Below are positions 53,936-63,642 of a DNA stretch of 64,000 bases, in pieces. Within the stretch, counting starts at the first letter, position 1. Each line of letters opens with the position of its first letter. The stretch spans positions 664,689 to 728,688 of the forward strand of contig NZ_JAJAFR010000001.1 of NCBI RefSeq assembly GCF_020734105.1, given 5' to 3'. The translations under genes were made by a program, and so were the position numbers. The stretch is from Alkalihalobacillus deserti. Lineage in GTDB: Bacteria > Bacillota > Bacilli > Bacillales > Bacillaceae_D. The notes beneath the pieces were generated by a model that did no database searches, was not told where the DNA came from, and saw nothing but the letters and a program-made list of their open reading frames with translations.

Positions 53936-55036
53936 ATGCATCTACAGACGGATGTTTGTATTGTTGGAGGAGGACCAGCAGGAATTTTACTTGGTCATTT
54001 ACTAGCAAAAAAAGGGGTCTCTACGATTGTTTTAGAACGCTCGAGCGGTGTGGATAGGGAGTTTAGAGGGGAACATATCACTTCTGAAACAGAGGCCATC
54101 TTAAAGCAACACCACTTGTTTGAAAAAGTGGAGGTAGAAGGAATTCTCAGAATGAAAAGGATAGAATTCTTTGCTGCTGGTAACATCGTTAAAACGATTG
54201 CGCCAGAATCAGCTGAAGGTCATGTCGGAATCCATGTTCCTCAATCCCATTTATTAACTGCATTCGTACAGGAATCACAGCGTTTTCCCCATCACCATAT
54301 CCTTATGAATACGACTGTAACGAAATTGATTCAAGATGAAAAAGGATTTTATACAGGTGTGAAAGCAAGAAAGGGTAACGAAGAGCTGACCATAACAAGT
54401 TCGATCGTGGTCGGAGCTGACGGCCGCTTTTCGACGGTAAGAAAACTTGCCAATATAACGACGATTCATAAGTCACACGGGTATGATGTATTGTGGGCGA
54501 AGATACCAGCCCCAAAAGATTGGGAACCAACGACAAGAATGTTGCAAGTTCGTGGCCATCAACTCGCATTGTTCACGCAAACCGGAGAGTACATTCAAAT
54601 TGGTTGGAATATTAAAGATGGGTCATTTCCTACATTAAAAAAAGAGCCGTTAAAGCCGTTGATTGAGCCTCTCATAGAGAGCTTTCCTGAATTAAAGGAG
54701 ATTGTGTTACAGCACCTTCAATCTTGGAAAAACTTTGTTTGTCTAAAGGTAGAAAGTTCTCGTTGTGAAACTTGGGTAAAGGACGGATTGGTCATTATCG
54801 GTGATGCTGCACATACAATGACGCCAACGGGAGCAATCGGCATCAATTGTGCGATGAAAGATGCCGACATACTAGCCCCTATTATTAAGGGAGCTCTTTC
54901 AGACCAAAACACTAGTGCCAATCGCCTTAAAATGTTCGAAGAGTTAAGAAGAGTAGAAATTGAAATCCAACAAGACATGCAGATTGAAAAAGAAGATTCT
55001 TTCTCGAAGGAGTTTGCTGAGACGGCTGTTTCCTAG
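53936..55036 (+). CDS. FAD-dependent aromatic monooxygenase (PHBH type)
   Basis: A 366-residue protein. VCIVGGGPAGILLGHLLAKK is the FAD-binding start, VVGADGRFSTVRKLA is the DG motif, and IIGDAAHTMTPTGAIGINCA is the GD motif of group A flavin hydroxylases such as p-hydroxybenzoate hydroxylase. The cofactor reductant is NAD(P)H. ATG at 53936 follows AAAAGGTG. The partner is a GTP cyclohydrolase II paralogue, so its substrate could be a pterin- or pyrimidine-like product, or it supplies detoxification. Confidence 0.87.
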   Translation: MHLQTDVCIVGGGPAGILLGHLLAKKGVSTIVLERSSGVDREFRGEHITSETEAILKQHHLFEKVEVEGILRMKRIEFFAAGNIVKTIAPESAEGHVGIHVPQSHLLTAFVQESQRFPHHHILMNTTVTKLIQDEKGFYTGVKARKGNEELTITSSIVVGADGRFSTVRKLANITTIHKSHGYDVLWAKIPAPKDWEPTTRMLQVRGHQLALFTQTGEYIQIGWNIKDGSFPTLKKEPLKPLIEPLIESFPELKEIVLQHLQSWKNFVCLKVESSRCETWVKDGLVIIGDAAHTMTPTGAIGINCAMKDADILAPIIKGALSDQNTSANRLKMFEELRRVEIEIQQDMQIEKEDSFSKEFAETAVS

Positions 55037-55115
55037 ATCCTATTTATGTTGTAGAAATTCATCGGAACAGGTGAATAATGATCGAGTTTTTGTTCGATAT
55101 TGTTTCTAAGTGATG

Positions 55116-55151
55116 TGATCCTGCCCGCAGTATTGGGGCAGGATTCTTTTG
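55116..55151 (+). terminator. Terminator of cyclohydrolase-monooxygenase operon
   Basis: GATCCTGCCC and GGGCAGGAT pair with a short loop, followed by TCTTTTG. Confidence 0.8.
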
Positions 55152-55161
55152 TGGAAATGAA

Positions 55162-55190
55162 AACCCTAGGCTAGGCCTAGGGTTCCAAAA
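55162..55190. repeat. CCTAGG palindrome hairpin
   Basis: AACCCTAGGC, 3 bases, GCCTAGGGTT; a GC-rich palindrome standing out in AT-rich DNA, followed by CCAAAAAG. Confidence 0.55.
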
Positions 55191-55431
55191 AGCTTCTAGC
55201 GTGGTATTAAAAAAGCCCTTTAGCATTAATATTCTAGCCCCATCAACGCATCATGCTTAAAAACAAATTTTACAAACACTAGCTTTCACTAGCTTGTTAT
55301 CAACTTTCAGCATCCCACTTGGTTACAGAATAATAATTTTAAAAAAATTCACATTTGAAATTTATTTTGTCCACAATAGGAATAAGTTTGTTAATATGTT
55401 ATTTAGGACAAGATTATAAGGGTGTGTTTAT

Positions 55432-56625
55432 ATGTTACTTAAAGATTTTCTAGAAAGTCGCTCATCAAAACTGCAAGAGTTAAAGAAATTGTATCAATTT
55501 ATTCAAAAAAATGGACCGGTAACAAAAGCGGAATTAATGGAATTTACAAAGATAAAAAAAACAAAATTAAACAGAATGATTGATGAGTTATTAAAAAATA
55601 ACCTTTTAAAAGAGTATGGGATAGGTGACACCTCTATTGGAAGACCTCCAACTTACTATGATGTGGTGCTAGACAAGGATTATATTATAGGAATTCATAT
55701 TTCAAGAATGGCTGTAGAAGTTGTTTTATGTAATGTACGTTACAAAATTATTGAAGAAGAGATATTCGTTATAACATCCATACATACCCTGGATTTTATA
55801 ATAAATAAAATTAAAAGTATTATACGTAGATTAATGAAAGATCATAAATTAGAAATTGAAAATCTAATAGGATTTGGTTTTGCTACAGTGGGTCCAATAG
55901 ATAGGGAAGGGGGAATGATTATAGTGAGAGAACCGTTTCTTGCCCCAAATTGGAAAAATACACCTGTAGTTGAAATGTTACAAAATGAATTTCCAGTGAA
56001 AATAATGCTTGAATTAGCCACCGAAACAGCAGTCGTTGCTGAATATGATGCATATGATTCAGTGCATAAAAATATCGTCTATTTAATTGCTGGTGCTTGG
56101 GGATTAGGGTGTGGAGTTATCTGTAATGGAGCTGTTTTGCCGGGGCAAAACTATAATTATGAGCATATGATTATAAACTTTGATGGGAAATTATGTTCAT
56201 GTGGGAAAAGAGGATGTTTGATTGCTTATTCTTCTTTTAATGGGATTATTCAAGAGCTAAAAAATAATAAATTAATTGAGGAGCTGAGTAATGCACAAGT
56301 TCAACAAGCATCAGTAAATGATCTAATCGAATACTTTAAGCAAGGAGATGAAAAAACAAAAGAAATCATCTTAAATACAGCTGATTATTTAGGGCTTGGC
56401 TTATCAAATTTAATTAACATCTTTCAAGCAGAATTAATTATTCTTAGTGGTCCTTTAATTTATAACTTTGATGGATATTTTAATCGAGTAGTAGAAAGTG
56501 CATTACAAAATTTAAAAGATAGAGAAAATAATCTTATTTTCACTACAGGAAAAAGAAAAGATAGAGCGGTGGTTGTAGGTGCGTGTATCACTCTCTTCGA
56601 GTCATATTTTCCGAAAACTTTTTAA
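55432..56625 (+). CDS. ROK family transcriptional regulator (NagC/XylR type)
   Basis: A 397-residue protein. Residues about 15-70 form a winged helix (NGPVTKAELMEFTKIKKTKL), then an ROK domain with the zinc motif CSCGKRGC at about 262. The sugar-site segment is changed: GQNYNYEHMI replaces the usual AGEIGHM, so it may bind a non-sugar ligand and lacks kinase activity. ATG follows AAGGGTGTG. It probably controls the catabolic genes that follow. Confidence 0.87.
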   Translation: MLLKDFLESRSSKLQELKKLYQFIQKNGPVTKAELMEFTKIKKTKLNRMIDELLKNNLLKEYGIGDTSIGRPPTYYDVVLDKDYIIGIHISRMAVEVVLCNVRYKIIEEEIFVITSIHTLDFIINKIKSIIRRLMKDHKLEIENLIGFGFATVGPIDREGGMIIVREPFLAPNWKNTPVVEMLQNEFPVKIMLELATETAVVAEYDAYDSVHKNIVYLIAGAWGLGCGVICNGAVLPGQNYNYEHMIINFDGKLCSCGKRGCLIAYSSFNGIIQELKNNKLIEELSNAQVQQASVNDLIEYFKQGDEKTKEIILNTADYLGLGLSNLINIFQAELIILSGPLIYNFDGYFNRVVESALQNLKDRENNLIFTTGKRKDRAVVVGACITLFESYFPKTF

Positions 56626-56965
56626 AAATTCTGTTCAAGGTATATTGACTTTTCTGTAAATTCAATATACTATGAAGTTGTAATTAAGTCCGAAGTGGGA
56701 AAAAGTGAAAGTAAAAAAGCGGAAATGCTTTTTTATTTAATGACTTATTACCAAAATGGTCAAAAAGTTTACGCTGGTATATTTTTCAAAAAAGAAGATT
56801 ATAACGGAAATTAAATTTTAGGAACAGGCTTACCTAAGGATATCAAAACAGAAATGCCTCAGATGAAGAATTTGTAAATAGAATGGGGCACTGTTTTCTA
56901 CGGCAAGTTGGAGTAGTTGCTAAAGAAATTAATCCTCAAAAAAATATACAAGAAAGGAGTAATCG
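56626..56965. other. Intergenic stretch with possible relic frames
   Basis: Scattered short frames (GHCFLRQVGVVAKEINPQKN near 56888-56945) do not match a family I know. No T-rich terminator for the ROK gene is clear. Confidence 0.35.
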
Positions 56966-58414
56966 ATGGAAACTAATTTATTAATTGGTGGAAAAGAGAT
57001 AAAGACTGATCAATACTTAGAAGTGAGTGATCCTGGGCGTTTAGATGATGTGATTGGTTATGTAGCCCAAGGCAACCCCCAGCATGTTGATGATGCTGTT
57101 GGTGCAGCTCACAAAGCTTATCAATCTTGGAGAAAAGTGCCCTTGGAAGATAGGATTGCTCTTGTATTAAAAGCTGCTGATCTTTTAGAAAAAGAAAGTG
57201 CTCTTATAGCTGAAGTTATTTCAAAACAAAATGGAATACTTTTAAATACTACAAGAGCAGAAGTGAACATGGCTGTAAGTGTAATGCGCAATAGTATGCA
57301 ATTTGCAGAAAACTTTTTTAAACCAGTTGAATTAGAAGATGAAACAGGATGGGTAAGCATTGAAAAAAAACCAATGGGAGTTATTGCTGGAATTGTTCCT
57401 TGGAACGCACCCATTGTGTTAACTATGCAAAAGTTGGCGCCTATTTTAATTGCAGGAAATACTATAGTGTTTAAACCGTCACCATTTGCTTCTATTGGTA
57501 TAACGTTAATATTACAAAAAATTGGAGAAATATTCCCTCCAGGTGTTATTAATGTAGTAAATGGAGATGGAGATGTTGGAGAGGCACTTACTACTCATCC
57601 TTTAGTTCGAAAAATTTCTTTTACAGGTGGTGGTCCGACAGCGAAAAGTATTATGAAATCTGCTGCCAATACACTTAAGGGTGTTCATTTCGAATTAGGT
57701 GGTAACGATCCAGCCATAGTGTTAGAAGATGCAAATTTAGAAACAGTTGTACCAAACATTGTAAATGGAGTCTTTAGACGTTCTGGACAATTCTGTTACG
57801 CGATCAAAAGAATTTATATCCCTTCTAGTATGTATAACCATTTTTATGATCTATTATGTGAGCATGTTGATCAATATAAGATTGGACATCAAATGAACCC
57901 GCAGGCGACTTTTGGACCTGTAAACAATAAAAATCAATATAATAATGTTAAAAGATTAATAGAAAATTTAAGAAATAGCAAAGCTGAAATGGTAGAGTTA
58001 GGTGAAAAATTGGAACCAGGAAATTGGGATAATGGATACTATCTTAATCCAATAGTTGTTCGAAATATGAAGTCAGATCAGGAGTTAGTAACCGGGGAAC
58101 AATTTGGTCCGATAATTCCATTAGTATCATATCAATCGGAGGAAGAAGTCATTGAAATGGCTAATGCGACAGAATATGGATTAGGATCGTCTATCTGGGC
58201 AACTGATACAGATCGAGCATTACGAATCGCAAAGGAAATTGAGTCAGGTATGACATTGATTAATACTGCTTTTCAAACGCAATTAGGGTTTAAACACATG
58301 CCATTTGGAGGGGTAAAAGAAAGTGGCATCGGGAGAGAGAATTCTCAAATGGTTTTCGACGAATATGTAGAAACACATGCGATCAACATCAATAAGGGAA
58401 TGAACTGGAAGTGA
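56966..58414 (+). CDS. Aldehyde dehydrogenase family protein
   Basis: A 482-residue protein of normal length. VPWNAPIVLTMQKLAPILIA, FTGGGPTAKSI (cofactor), FELGGNDPAIVLEDA (general-base Glu) and RRSGQFCYAIKR (catalytic Cys) are all present. The C-terminus has FGGVKESGIGRE. It oxidises an aldehyde with NAD(P). ATG has GAAAGGAGTAATCG upstream. First enzyme gene of the putative catabolic set. Confidence 0.92.
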   Translation: METNLLIGGKEIKTDQYLEVSDPGRLDDVIGYVAQGNPQHVDDAVGAAHKAYQSWRKVPLEDRIALVLKAADLLEKESALIAEVISKQNGILLNTTRAEVNMAVSVMRNSMQFAENFFKPVELEDETGWVSIEKKPMGVIAGIVPWNAPIVLTMQKLAPILIAGNTIVFKPSPFASIGITLILQKIGEIFPPGVINVVNGDGDVGEALTTHPLVRKISFTGGGPTAKSIMKSAANTLKGVHFELGGNDPAIVLEDANLETVVPNIVNGVFRRSGQFCYAIKRIYIPSSMYNHFYDLLCEHVDQYKIGHQMNPQATFGPVNNKNQYNNVKRLIENLRNSKAEMVELGEKLEPGNWDNGYYLNPIVVRNMKSDQELVTGEQFGPIIPLVSYQSEEEVIEMANATEYGLGSSIWATDTDRALRIAKEIESGMTLINTAFQTQLGFKHMPFGGVKESGIGRENSQMVFDEYVETHAININKGMNWK

Positions 58415-58529
58415 TATTATGAAAATCAAAGTAGTGTTTTCAAAAGGTATGTAGTAATCCTTACTACACTTCTTCGTTCGAAGGTCTACAAGTTTGTCAT
58501 TTTCAATTTTTAGTAAGGAAAAGGTTTGT

Positions 58530-58663
58530 AAGTTAAGAGTTTTTAAATGAAGAACTATGTCTTCCTAAAAAATGTAAGCACTTACAATAATGATCTAGAA
58601 GGAGGGAAAACATTAAAGAAACAATAAAAGTGAGGTTGCTTTATATTGTATTTATGCTAATTA
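58530..58663 (+). repeat. Imperfect duplication of the DctP leader, copy 1
   Basis: This stretch repeats 58712-58845: both run from AAATGAAGAAC through TGTAAGCACTTACA, GAAGGAG, a Lys-Lys-Thr-Ile signal-peptide start and TTTATGCTAATT. In copy 1 the signal peptide frame lacks a start and breaks at LIIKSF-stop. Copy 2 belongs to the intact dctP gene. Confidence 0.75.
58573..58586 (+). promoter_or_regulatory. Operator-like palindrome, copy 1
   Basis: TGTAAGCACTTACA: arms TGTAAG/CTTACA with a 2-base centre; one mismatch to the catabolite-response (cre) consensus. A second copy lies at 58751-58764. Confidence 0.55.
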
Positions 58664-58750
58664 TTAAATCATTTTGAATTTATTTTCAAGGAGGTGGTTT
58701 GTAAATGAAGAAAGTTTTCAAATGAAGAACAATGTGTTTCTTGAAAAAAA

Positions 58751-58764
58751 TGTAAGCACTTACA
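58751..58764 (+). promoter_or_regulatory. Operator-like palindrome, copy 2
   Basis: Same TGTAAGCACTTACA, 26 bases before the dctP start GTG. Position between the RBS and upstream sequence suits regulation by the ROK protein or by CcpA. Confidence 0.55.
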
Positions 58765-58790
58765 ACCATGATTTTGAAGGAGTGAAGGCA

Positions 58791-59891
58791 GTGAAGAAAA
58801 CAATAACAGTAGGGTTACTTTATATCGTATTTATGCTAATTCTCAATGGATGTTCCGCGGGGGCAACTACAGAATCATCTAACAAAGGTCCAGAAAATGG
58901 AGGAGGTGGCGCAAGTGAGCAAACGGATGTTATCCATTTAACGGCAAGTACTTATACACAGCCAGGAATTCCCGTTACCGTTGGTTTTGATACTTTGTTA
59001 GATGAAATTGAAGAAAGAAGTGATGGTCGAGTAAAGTTTGAAAGGTTTTATAACGGATCATTGACTGGTGCAGAGGATACAATTGATGCTGTTCAAAACC
59101 GGGTGGCCGATGTTGCCTTTATTATTCCAGAATTGCAATCCGGCAAAGTATCTTTAAGTACTGTTGCGACTAATCCGGCTATTTACGAAAACGTATGGTC
59201 CGTCATCAAAGCATTTCATACCTTGTATGAAGAAGAACCTGCAGTCAAAGAACAATGGGAAAGTCACGGCGTGAAAAAAATAGGCTTATATGCCGCTCCT
59301 CAATACCACGTTCTGTCAACTAAAGATGTCTCTAGATTTGAGGATTTAAAAGGATTACGAACTTTAACAACCGGGAGATCCCAGGCTTTACTGGCTGAAG
59401 GGCTTGGTATGATTCCTGTTCCAATGGTGCAAACACAAGCTTATGAAGCTATGTCTAGAGGCACAATTGACAGTATGCTCTTTAATTTTTCGGGGGGCGT
59501 TGCGGTTGGGGTTGATGAAGTGGTTAATTCTATTTGGACACTACCAGTTTCGGGGTTGACCAGTATTATTGGCATGAACCTTGACGTATGGGAATCTTTA
59601 CCTGAAGATATCCAAAACATTATTGAGGAAGTGCAACAGGATTTTGATGCCAAAATGCATCATGAACTTTTTATTAAATCAGATGAAAAGTCAGCACAAA
59701 CATATGCTGAGCAAGGTGTTGTAATCCATGAAACTTCGGAAGAGGATTTGAACAAAATAAGAGAAGCGGCAGCAGAACTTGTATGGGACGAATGGGTGAA
59801 AGAACAAGAAGATCTAGGGTTGCCAGGCCAAGAGGTCTTGGATACCTTTGTTGAACTGATTGAAAAATATGAACAAGAAATTCCTTATTAA
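58791..59891 (+). CDS. dctP: TRAP transporter substrate-binding lipoprotein DctP
   Basis: A 366-residue protein with lipobox ILNGC, so it is anchored outside the membrane. The DctP domain contains ERFYNGSLTGAEDTIDAVQN, RFEDLKGLRTLTTGRSQALL and MNLDVWESLPEDIQNIIEE. It binds an organic acid-like solute. GTG at 58791 behind GAAGGAG is the start; the longer frame from 58674 crosses the leader. dctQ and dctM follow after a di-iron gene pair. Confidence 0.9.
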   Translation: MKKTITVGLLYIVFMLILNGCSAGATTESSNKGPENGGGGASEQTDVIHLTASTYTQPGIPVTVGFDTLLDEIEERSDGRVKFERFYNGSLTGAEDTIDAVQNRVADVAFIIPELQSGKVSLSTVATNPAIYENVWSVIKAFHTLYEEEPAVKEQWESHGVKKIGLYAAPQYHVLSTKDVSRFEDLKGLRTLTTGRSQALLAEGLGMIPVPMVQTQAYEAMSRGTIDSMLFNFSGGVAVGVDEVVNSIWTLPVSGLTSIIGMNLDVWESLPEDIQNIIEEVQQDFDAKMHHELFIKSDEKSAQTYAEQGVVIHETSEEDLNKIREAAAELVWDEWVKEQEDLGLPGQEVLDTFVELIEKYEQEIPY

Positions 59892-60013
59892 GCAAACCTA
59901 TGAAATGATCCCTTTAAATTCCGTTAAAAATTGTTGGCCTCTCTATGAAAGATCAGATTTTCGAGTGCCAAGATGACTATAAGATTAATTTAAATTATAT
60001 GGAGGATGATCCT

Positions 60014-60790
60014 ATGAAAACCACTGTTGAATTACCGAAATACCATGAGTTGAGTGATGCTGAATTGAAACAATGGACACCTGAAGAGTTTACACAAAAA
60101 ATAATTGATAAATCTACTCAATTTGCCGAAGCGTTTTATCATGTTAGTAATTGGGAGAAAGTTAATCTTGATGAAGAGGAGAAAAAACAGAATTTGGTGA
60201 AGTTTTGTTCGCGAATTGGATGGCGTGAATTCTATCTAGGGGTTCATCCACCTTCCAAACAAATTGTGTTGCTTGAAAGTAACCCCGAAGATATAGGTAT
60301 ACGCATCAGACTTGCCCAACAGATCATTGATGAAGTCAAGCACCAAAGGATCTGGGGGAAATGGGCAAAGAAATATGGAGGAAGTTCTAGAATTCAGGAT
60401 TATGAAGTTGAACCTGATGTTTTAAAGCAATTTCAGTTAACGAGTGATTATGATGATCCGACTAAAATTGCTATAAACTTGCAGCTGACTTCAGAAGTAA
60501 CTTTACCGTTCTTGCTTGGTTACGGAACTTTATCACCAGAAGAAAACATTACAGCTCAAATAATGCCTGAAGATTTGCGTAAGGGAATTAGAAAAGAGGT
60601 AGTGGATGATGAACCACGTCATATTGCGGTTGGCAGAGATATCATGATTAAATATTGTGGAGAAGATGCAGATAAACGAAGAGCACTGTTAGAGTTGCAT
60701 AATACACGTCTTCAAAACACCATGATTTTACAGTCAAATGAAGTGAATTTGCTAGGGGCGGAGAGAACAACTCCTTTTCCTAATATCTAA
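60014..60790 (+). CDS. Ferritin-like di-iron protein, possible oxygenase
   Basis: A 258-residue helical protein. The di-iron ligand pattern is visible: E72 (WREFYLG), E107-x-x-H110 (IIDEVKHQ), E161 (TSEVTLP) and E200-x-x-H203 (DDEPRHIA). This is the E, ExxH, E, ExxH set of ferritin-like oxygenases, closest in feel to the phenylacetyl-CoA oxygenase PaaA/PaaC family. No reductase gene is near. ATG at 60014 follows GGAGGATGATCCT; a longer start at 59945 lacks a site. Sits inside a TRAP operon, so it likely acts on the imported compound. Confidence 0.75.
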   Translation: MKTTVELPKYHELSDAELKQWTPEEFTQKIIDKSTQFAEAFYHVSNWEKVNLDEEEKKQNLVKFCSRIGWREFYLGVHPPSKQIVLLESNPEDIGIRIRLAQQIIDEVKHQRIWGKWAKKYGGSSRIQDYEVEPDVLKQFQLTSDYDDPTKIAINLQLTSEVTLPFLLGYGTLSPEENITAQIMPEDLRKGIRKEVVDDEPRHIAVGRDIMIKYCGEDADKRRALLELHNTRLQNTMILQSNEVNLLGAERTTPFPNI

Positions 60791-60810
60791 ACATAAGGTC
60801 GGTGTATAAC

Positions 60811-61086
60811 ATGTTCGATTTTGAAAATTGGAGTAAACAAGTTTTTCATCTCACTGCACTGTTAGAAGAAACTGAGTCAGCTATTGATAAAGAAAAGATT
60901 TATAAGTATCAGTCGGAATTGCAAAAGCTGTGGGATGAAATGATACAAGATGAAGACGAGGGAGTTCGTTTTTTGAAAATGTCACTAAAGATGTCAGAAA
61001 AATCGCTTGAAGGTGACTTGTCTGCAGAGGAATTAAAGGAAACAATGGCTACCATGAGGGAAGAGGCTATTGCCAAAAAGCCATAA
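60811..61086 (+). CDS. Small helical protein next to the di-iron protein
   Basis: A 91-residue acidic helical protein starting MFDFENWSKQVFHLTALLEE and ending REEAIAKKP, with TAAGGTCGG upstream. I do not recognise the family. Lying 20 bases after the di-iron gene, it may be a subunit or chaperone of that protein, as small helical partners are for other di-iron oxygenases. This is inference. Confidence 0.65.
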   Translation: MFDFENWSKQVFHLTALLEETESAIDKEKIYKYQSELQKLWDEMIQDEDEGVRFLKMSLKMSEKSLEGDLSAEELKETMATMREEAIAKKP

Positions 61087-61185
61087 TGGACAGTTTGTAT
61101 TAAATAACAGTCTAATGTTACTAGATAGATTCTTTTCCTAAATAATGATTTATGGCGATTGATCTGCCGGTCAAATACGTTTATC

Positions 61186-61236
61186 GCTTCCATCTCTCCA
61201 CGAACATCCGGTTGTTCGTGGAAGGATGGAGGCAAA
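61186..61236. other. Long hairpin inside the TRAP operon
   Basis: CCATCTCTCCACGAAC and GTTCGTGGAAGGATGG with an 8-nt loop; the inner arms CTCCACGAAC/GTTCGTGGA are perfect. There is no T run, so it is not a simple terminator. It may stabilise or process the mRNA between the di-iron genes and dctQ. Confidence 0.65.
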
Positions 61237-61500
61237 CCAATCAAGGTAATACTTGTTCTACTACTTAAAGATCTCATTAAGTATGATGTCAAAATGAGTG
61301 TGAATGATTAAAGATGCGGTATTGTGAAAGAGATGCTAGAAAACTAAAACCTGATGAAACGTTTTGAAGATCCTACAAAAAAAATCGGAACTTATATTAT
61401 TCTTGTTTTTTGAAAAAAGATTCTTTTTTCCCAAGAGCAAATATTGAATTGATAGAGAATACTAAACGATTTGAGAGACATTAACGTACGGGGGGATCTC

Positions 61501-62034
61501 ATGAATCTACTTTTTGTGAAATTAGATTACCAGTTAAGAAAGGTAGAATACTTTTTTGCATTAATTGCAGGAATGATTGCTTTGCTTGTCATGTTAATGG
61601 TGACATTGGATGTTTTATTTCGTAATTTATTCAATACACCTATAGTAGCTGTTTACGAATTGGTCACATACTCATTTATTGGAATGATTGCTCTTGGCTT
61701 TCCTTATGTACAGGCTCAAAATCAGAATGTTGTGATCGAAGTTGCCACAAGTTCTTTGCCGGCGAAGTATAAAAATGTCCTTGACTTAATTGGCACTGTG
61801 ATAGGTCTGTTTGTCATCGGTATTATTGCCTGGCAAACAGGGATTTCCACTATATCTTCTTTTGTAGGAAATGAGTACAGTTCTGGGCTGATCAGAATAC
61901 CAATTTGGCCAGCAAAATTGGTTCTTTCTATAGGTTTGACGTTTTTGGCTATAAGACTTTTTCTTGACTTTTTCCTTATCGCAACCAACTCAAAGAACAG
62001 AAAAGACGAATCTGAAACAACTACCATCCAGTAG
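61501..62034 (+). CDS. dctQ: TRAP transporter small membrane subunit DctQ
   Basis: A 177-residue protein with four membrane helices. LDVLFRNLFNTPIVAVYELV is the DctQ signature. ATG at 61501 behind GGGGGGATCTC. It joins DctM in the membrane. Confidence 0.9.
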   Translation: MNLLFVKLDYQLRKVEYFFALIAGMIALLVMLMVTLDVLFRNLFNTPIVAVYELVTYSFIGMIALGFPYVQAQNQNVVIEVATSSLPAKYKNVLDLIGTVIGLFVIGIIAWQTGISTISSFVGNEYSSGLIRIPIWPAKLVLSIGLTFLAIRLFLDFFLIATNSKNRKDESETTTIQ

Positions 62035-62113
62035 CTACTTGAAATAAATAGGGTGCTGTCGATTGTTTGGAGACTTTACAAATGGGTTAATACCAGCAAG
62101 GGGGAGGATGAAT

Positions 62114-63418
62114 ATGACATTAGATCCACAGATTATTGGTTACATCGGCATCATCGTGATGTTACTATTGATGTTTTTAAGAGTACCGGTTGCATTTGCT
62201 ATGGCTACTGTTGGTTTTGTAGGCTTCTATTTGATTAATGGGTTAATCCCTTCTTTAAATATTATGCAATCGACTTTTTATGGAGTATTGAGGAGTGAAA
62301 GTTTTGTTGCTGTGCCTTTGTTTATCCTTATGGGCTACTTTGCTTATCATTCAGGTATTGTGACCAATCTGTTTAAAACCGCTACGAAATGGGTAGGGCA
62401 TGCTCCCGGAGGCATAGTACAAGCCACTATTCTTGGGGGAGCGGGATTTGGAGCTACGAGTGGCTCAGGTTTGGCATCCACTGCGACATTAGCCAAAATT
62501 GCCTATCCGGAAATGATTAAATCAGGGGTGGACAGAAAGTTAGCTTATGGAGCTATAGCTTCAGTCGGACCACTTGCTGTCATGATACCACCGAGTATTT
62601 TAATGATCGTCTTTGCTATTATCACACAACAGTCAATCGGGAAATTATTAATTGGAGGCCTTTTGCCCGGTTTATTTGCTGCCGTGATTTACATGGTGAT
62701 GGTCTATATTTTGGTTAAAAGGAATCCTGCGATTGCACCATCGGTTGCTAAGCCTCCTTTAGAAGAACGTCTGCAATCCTTAAAAAATATATGGGGATTT
62801 GTGATTTTGGTCTTTGTGATCGTAGCAGGGTTATACTCTGGCTTTTTTACGCCAACTGAAGCCGGATCAATAGGTGCCTTCGTCGTATTTGTTATGTTGC
62901 TGATCATGCAAGGTTTTAAATGGCAGATCATCAAAGACTCTATTATACAGACAATCACGACATCAAGTATGATCTTTCTGTTGGTATGTAGTACTTATGT
63001 TTTCAGTTACTTTATTACGGTGACTAGAATACCTACCAATTTATCAAATCTTTTGGTTTCACTTCCAGTTGACCCCATTGTGATTTTGTTAGCTGTCATC
63101 CTTATGTATTTGATTATGGGGATGTTCATGGACATGATGTCAGCCATGTTCCTGACTCTACCTATTCTTTTTCCTTCCATCATTGCTTTGGGATTTGACC
63201 CGATTTGGTTTGGTGTTATGCTAGTGTTTTTGGTTGAAGTAGCCTTGGTTACACCACCATTTGGACTCAGTTTGTTCATTCTTAATGGTGCGGTACCAGG
63301 CAGTGATATGAAGGAAATTTATCGGGGGAGCATACCGTTTATCGTAGCTGATTTTGTTATTATAGCATTGTTTATATTGTTTCCAGAGATTATTACCTTC
63401 TTACCTTCGTTGATGTAA
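62114..63418 (+). CDS. dctM: TRAP transporter large membrane subunit DctM
   Basis: About 434 residues with twelve or so helices. GGAGFGATSGSGLASTATLA, VGPLAVMIPPSILMIVFAII and MGMFMDMMSAMFLTLPILFP are typical of DctM/SiaM. It moves the DctP-bound solute with sodium ions. ATG at 62114 is six bases after GGGGGAGG; an earlier ATG at 62108 is too close. Confidence 0.93.
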   Translation: MTLDPQIIGYIGIIVMLLLMFLRVPVAFAMATVGFVGFYLINGLIPSLNIMQSTFYGVLRSESFVAVPLFILMGYFAYHSGIVTNLFKTATKWVGHAPGGIVQATILGGAGFGATSGSGLASTATLAKIAYPEMIKSGVDRKLAYGAIASVGPLAVMIPPSILMIVFAIITQQSIGKLLIGGLLPGLFAAVIYMVMVYILVKRNPAIAPSVAKPPLEERLQSLKNIWGFVILVFVIVAGLYSGFFTPTEAGSIGAFVVFVMLLIMQGFKWQIIKDSIIQTITTSSMIFLLVCSTYVFSYFITVTRIPTNLSNLLVSLPVDPIVILLAVILMYLIMGMFMDMMSAMFLTLPILFPSIIALGFDPIWFGVMLVFLVEVALVTPPFGLSLFILNGAVPGSDMKEIYRGSIPFIVADFVIIALFILFPEIITFLPSLM

Positions 63419-63642
63419 ATGTGCGTTGTAAGTTGGTTCAGTTTTAATAAAAAAACTGACGAGGAGTTTCAATGGACTAAGAAAGACCGAACATCGTGAT
63501 GATTTCCTTGTGATTATTTGAGAGGAATCGTTTACTAAGTAAATGATGTTTCAGAGAAGTTTGAAGGTAATTTTGAGTTTGTCTTATAAAATGATTAATT
63601 TAAACTCACAGAAATACATTTTATTAAGAAGGAGTTTTGACA
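63419..63642. other. Intergenic stretch before the alcohol dehydrogenase
   Basis: No gene. A weak hairpin CAGTTTT/AAAACTG at about 63438-63461 lacks a long T run. Confidence 0.4.

Noticed and set aside
60909..61292. Minus-strand frame of 127 residues
   Set aside because: Shadow of the small helical gene and of the hairpin at 61186.
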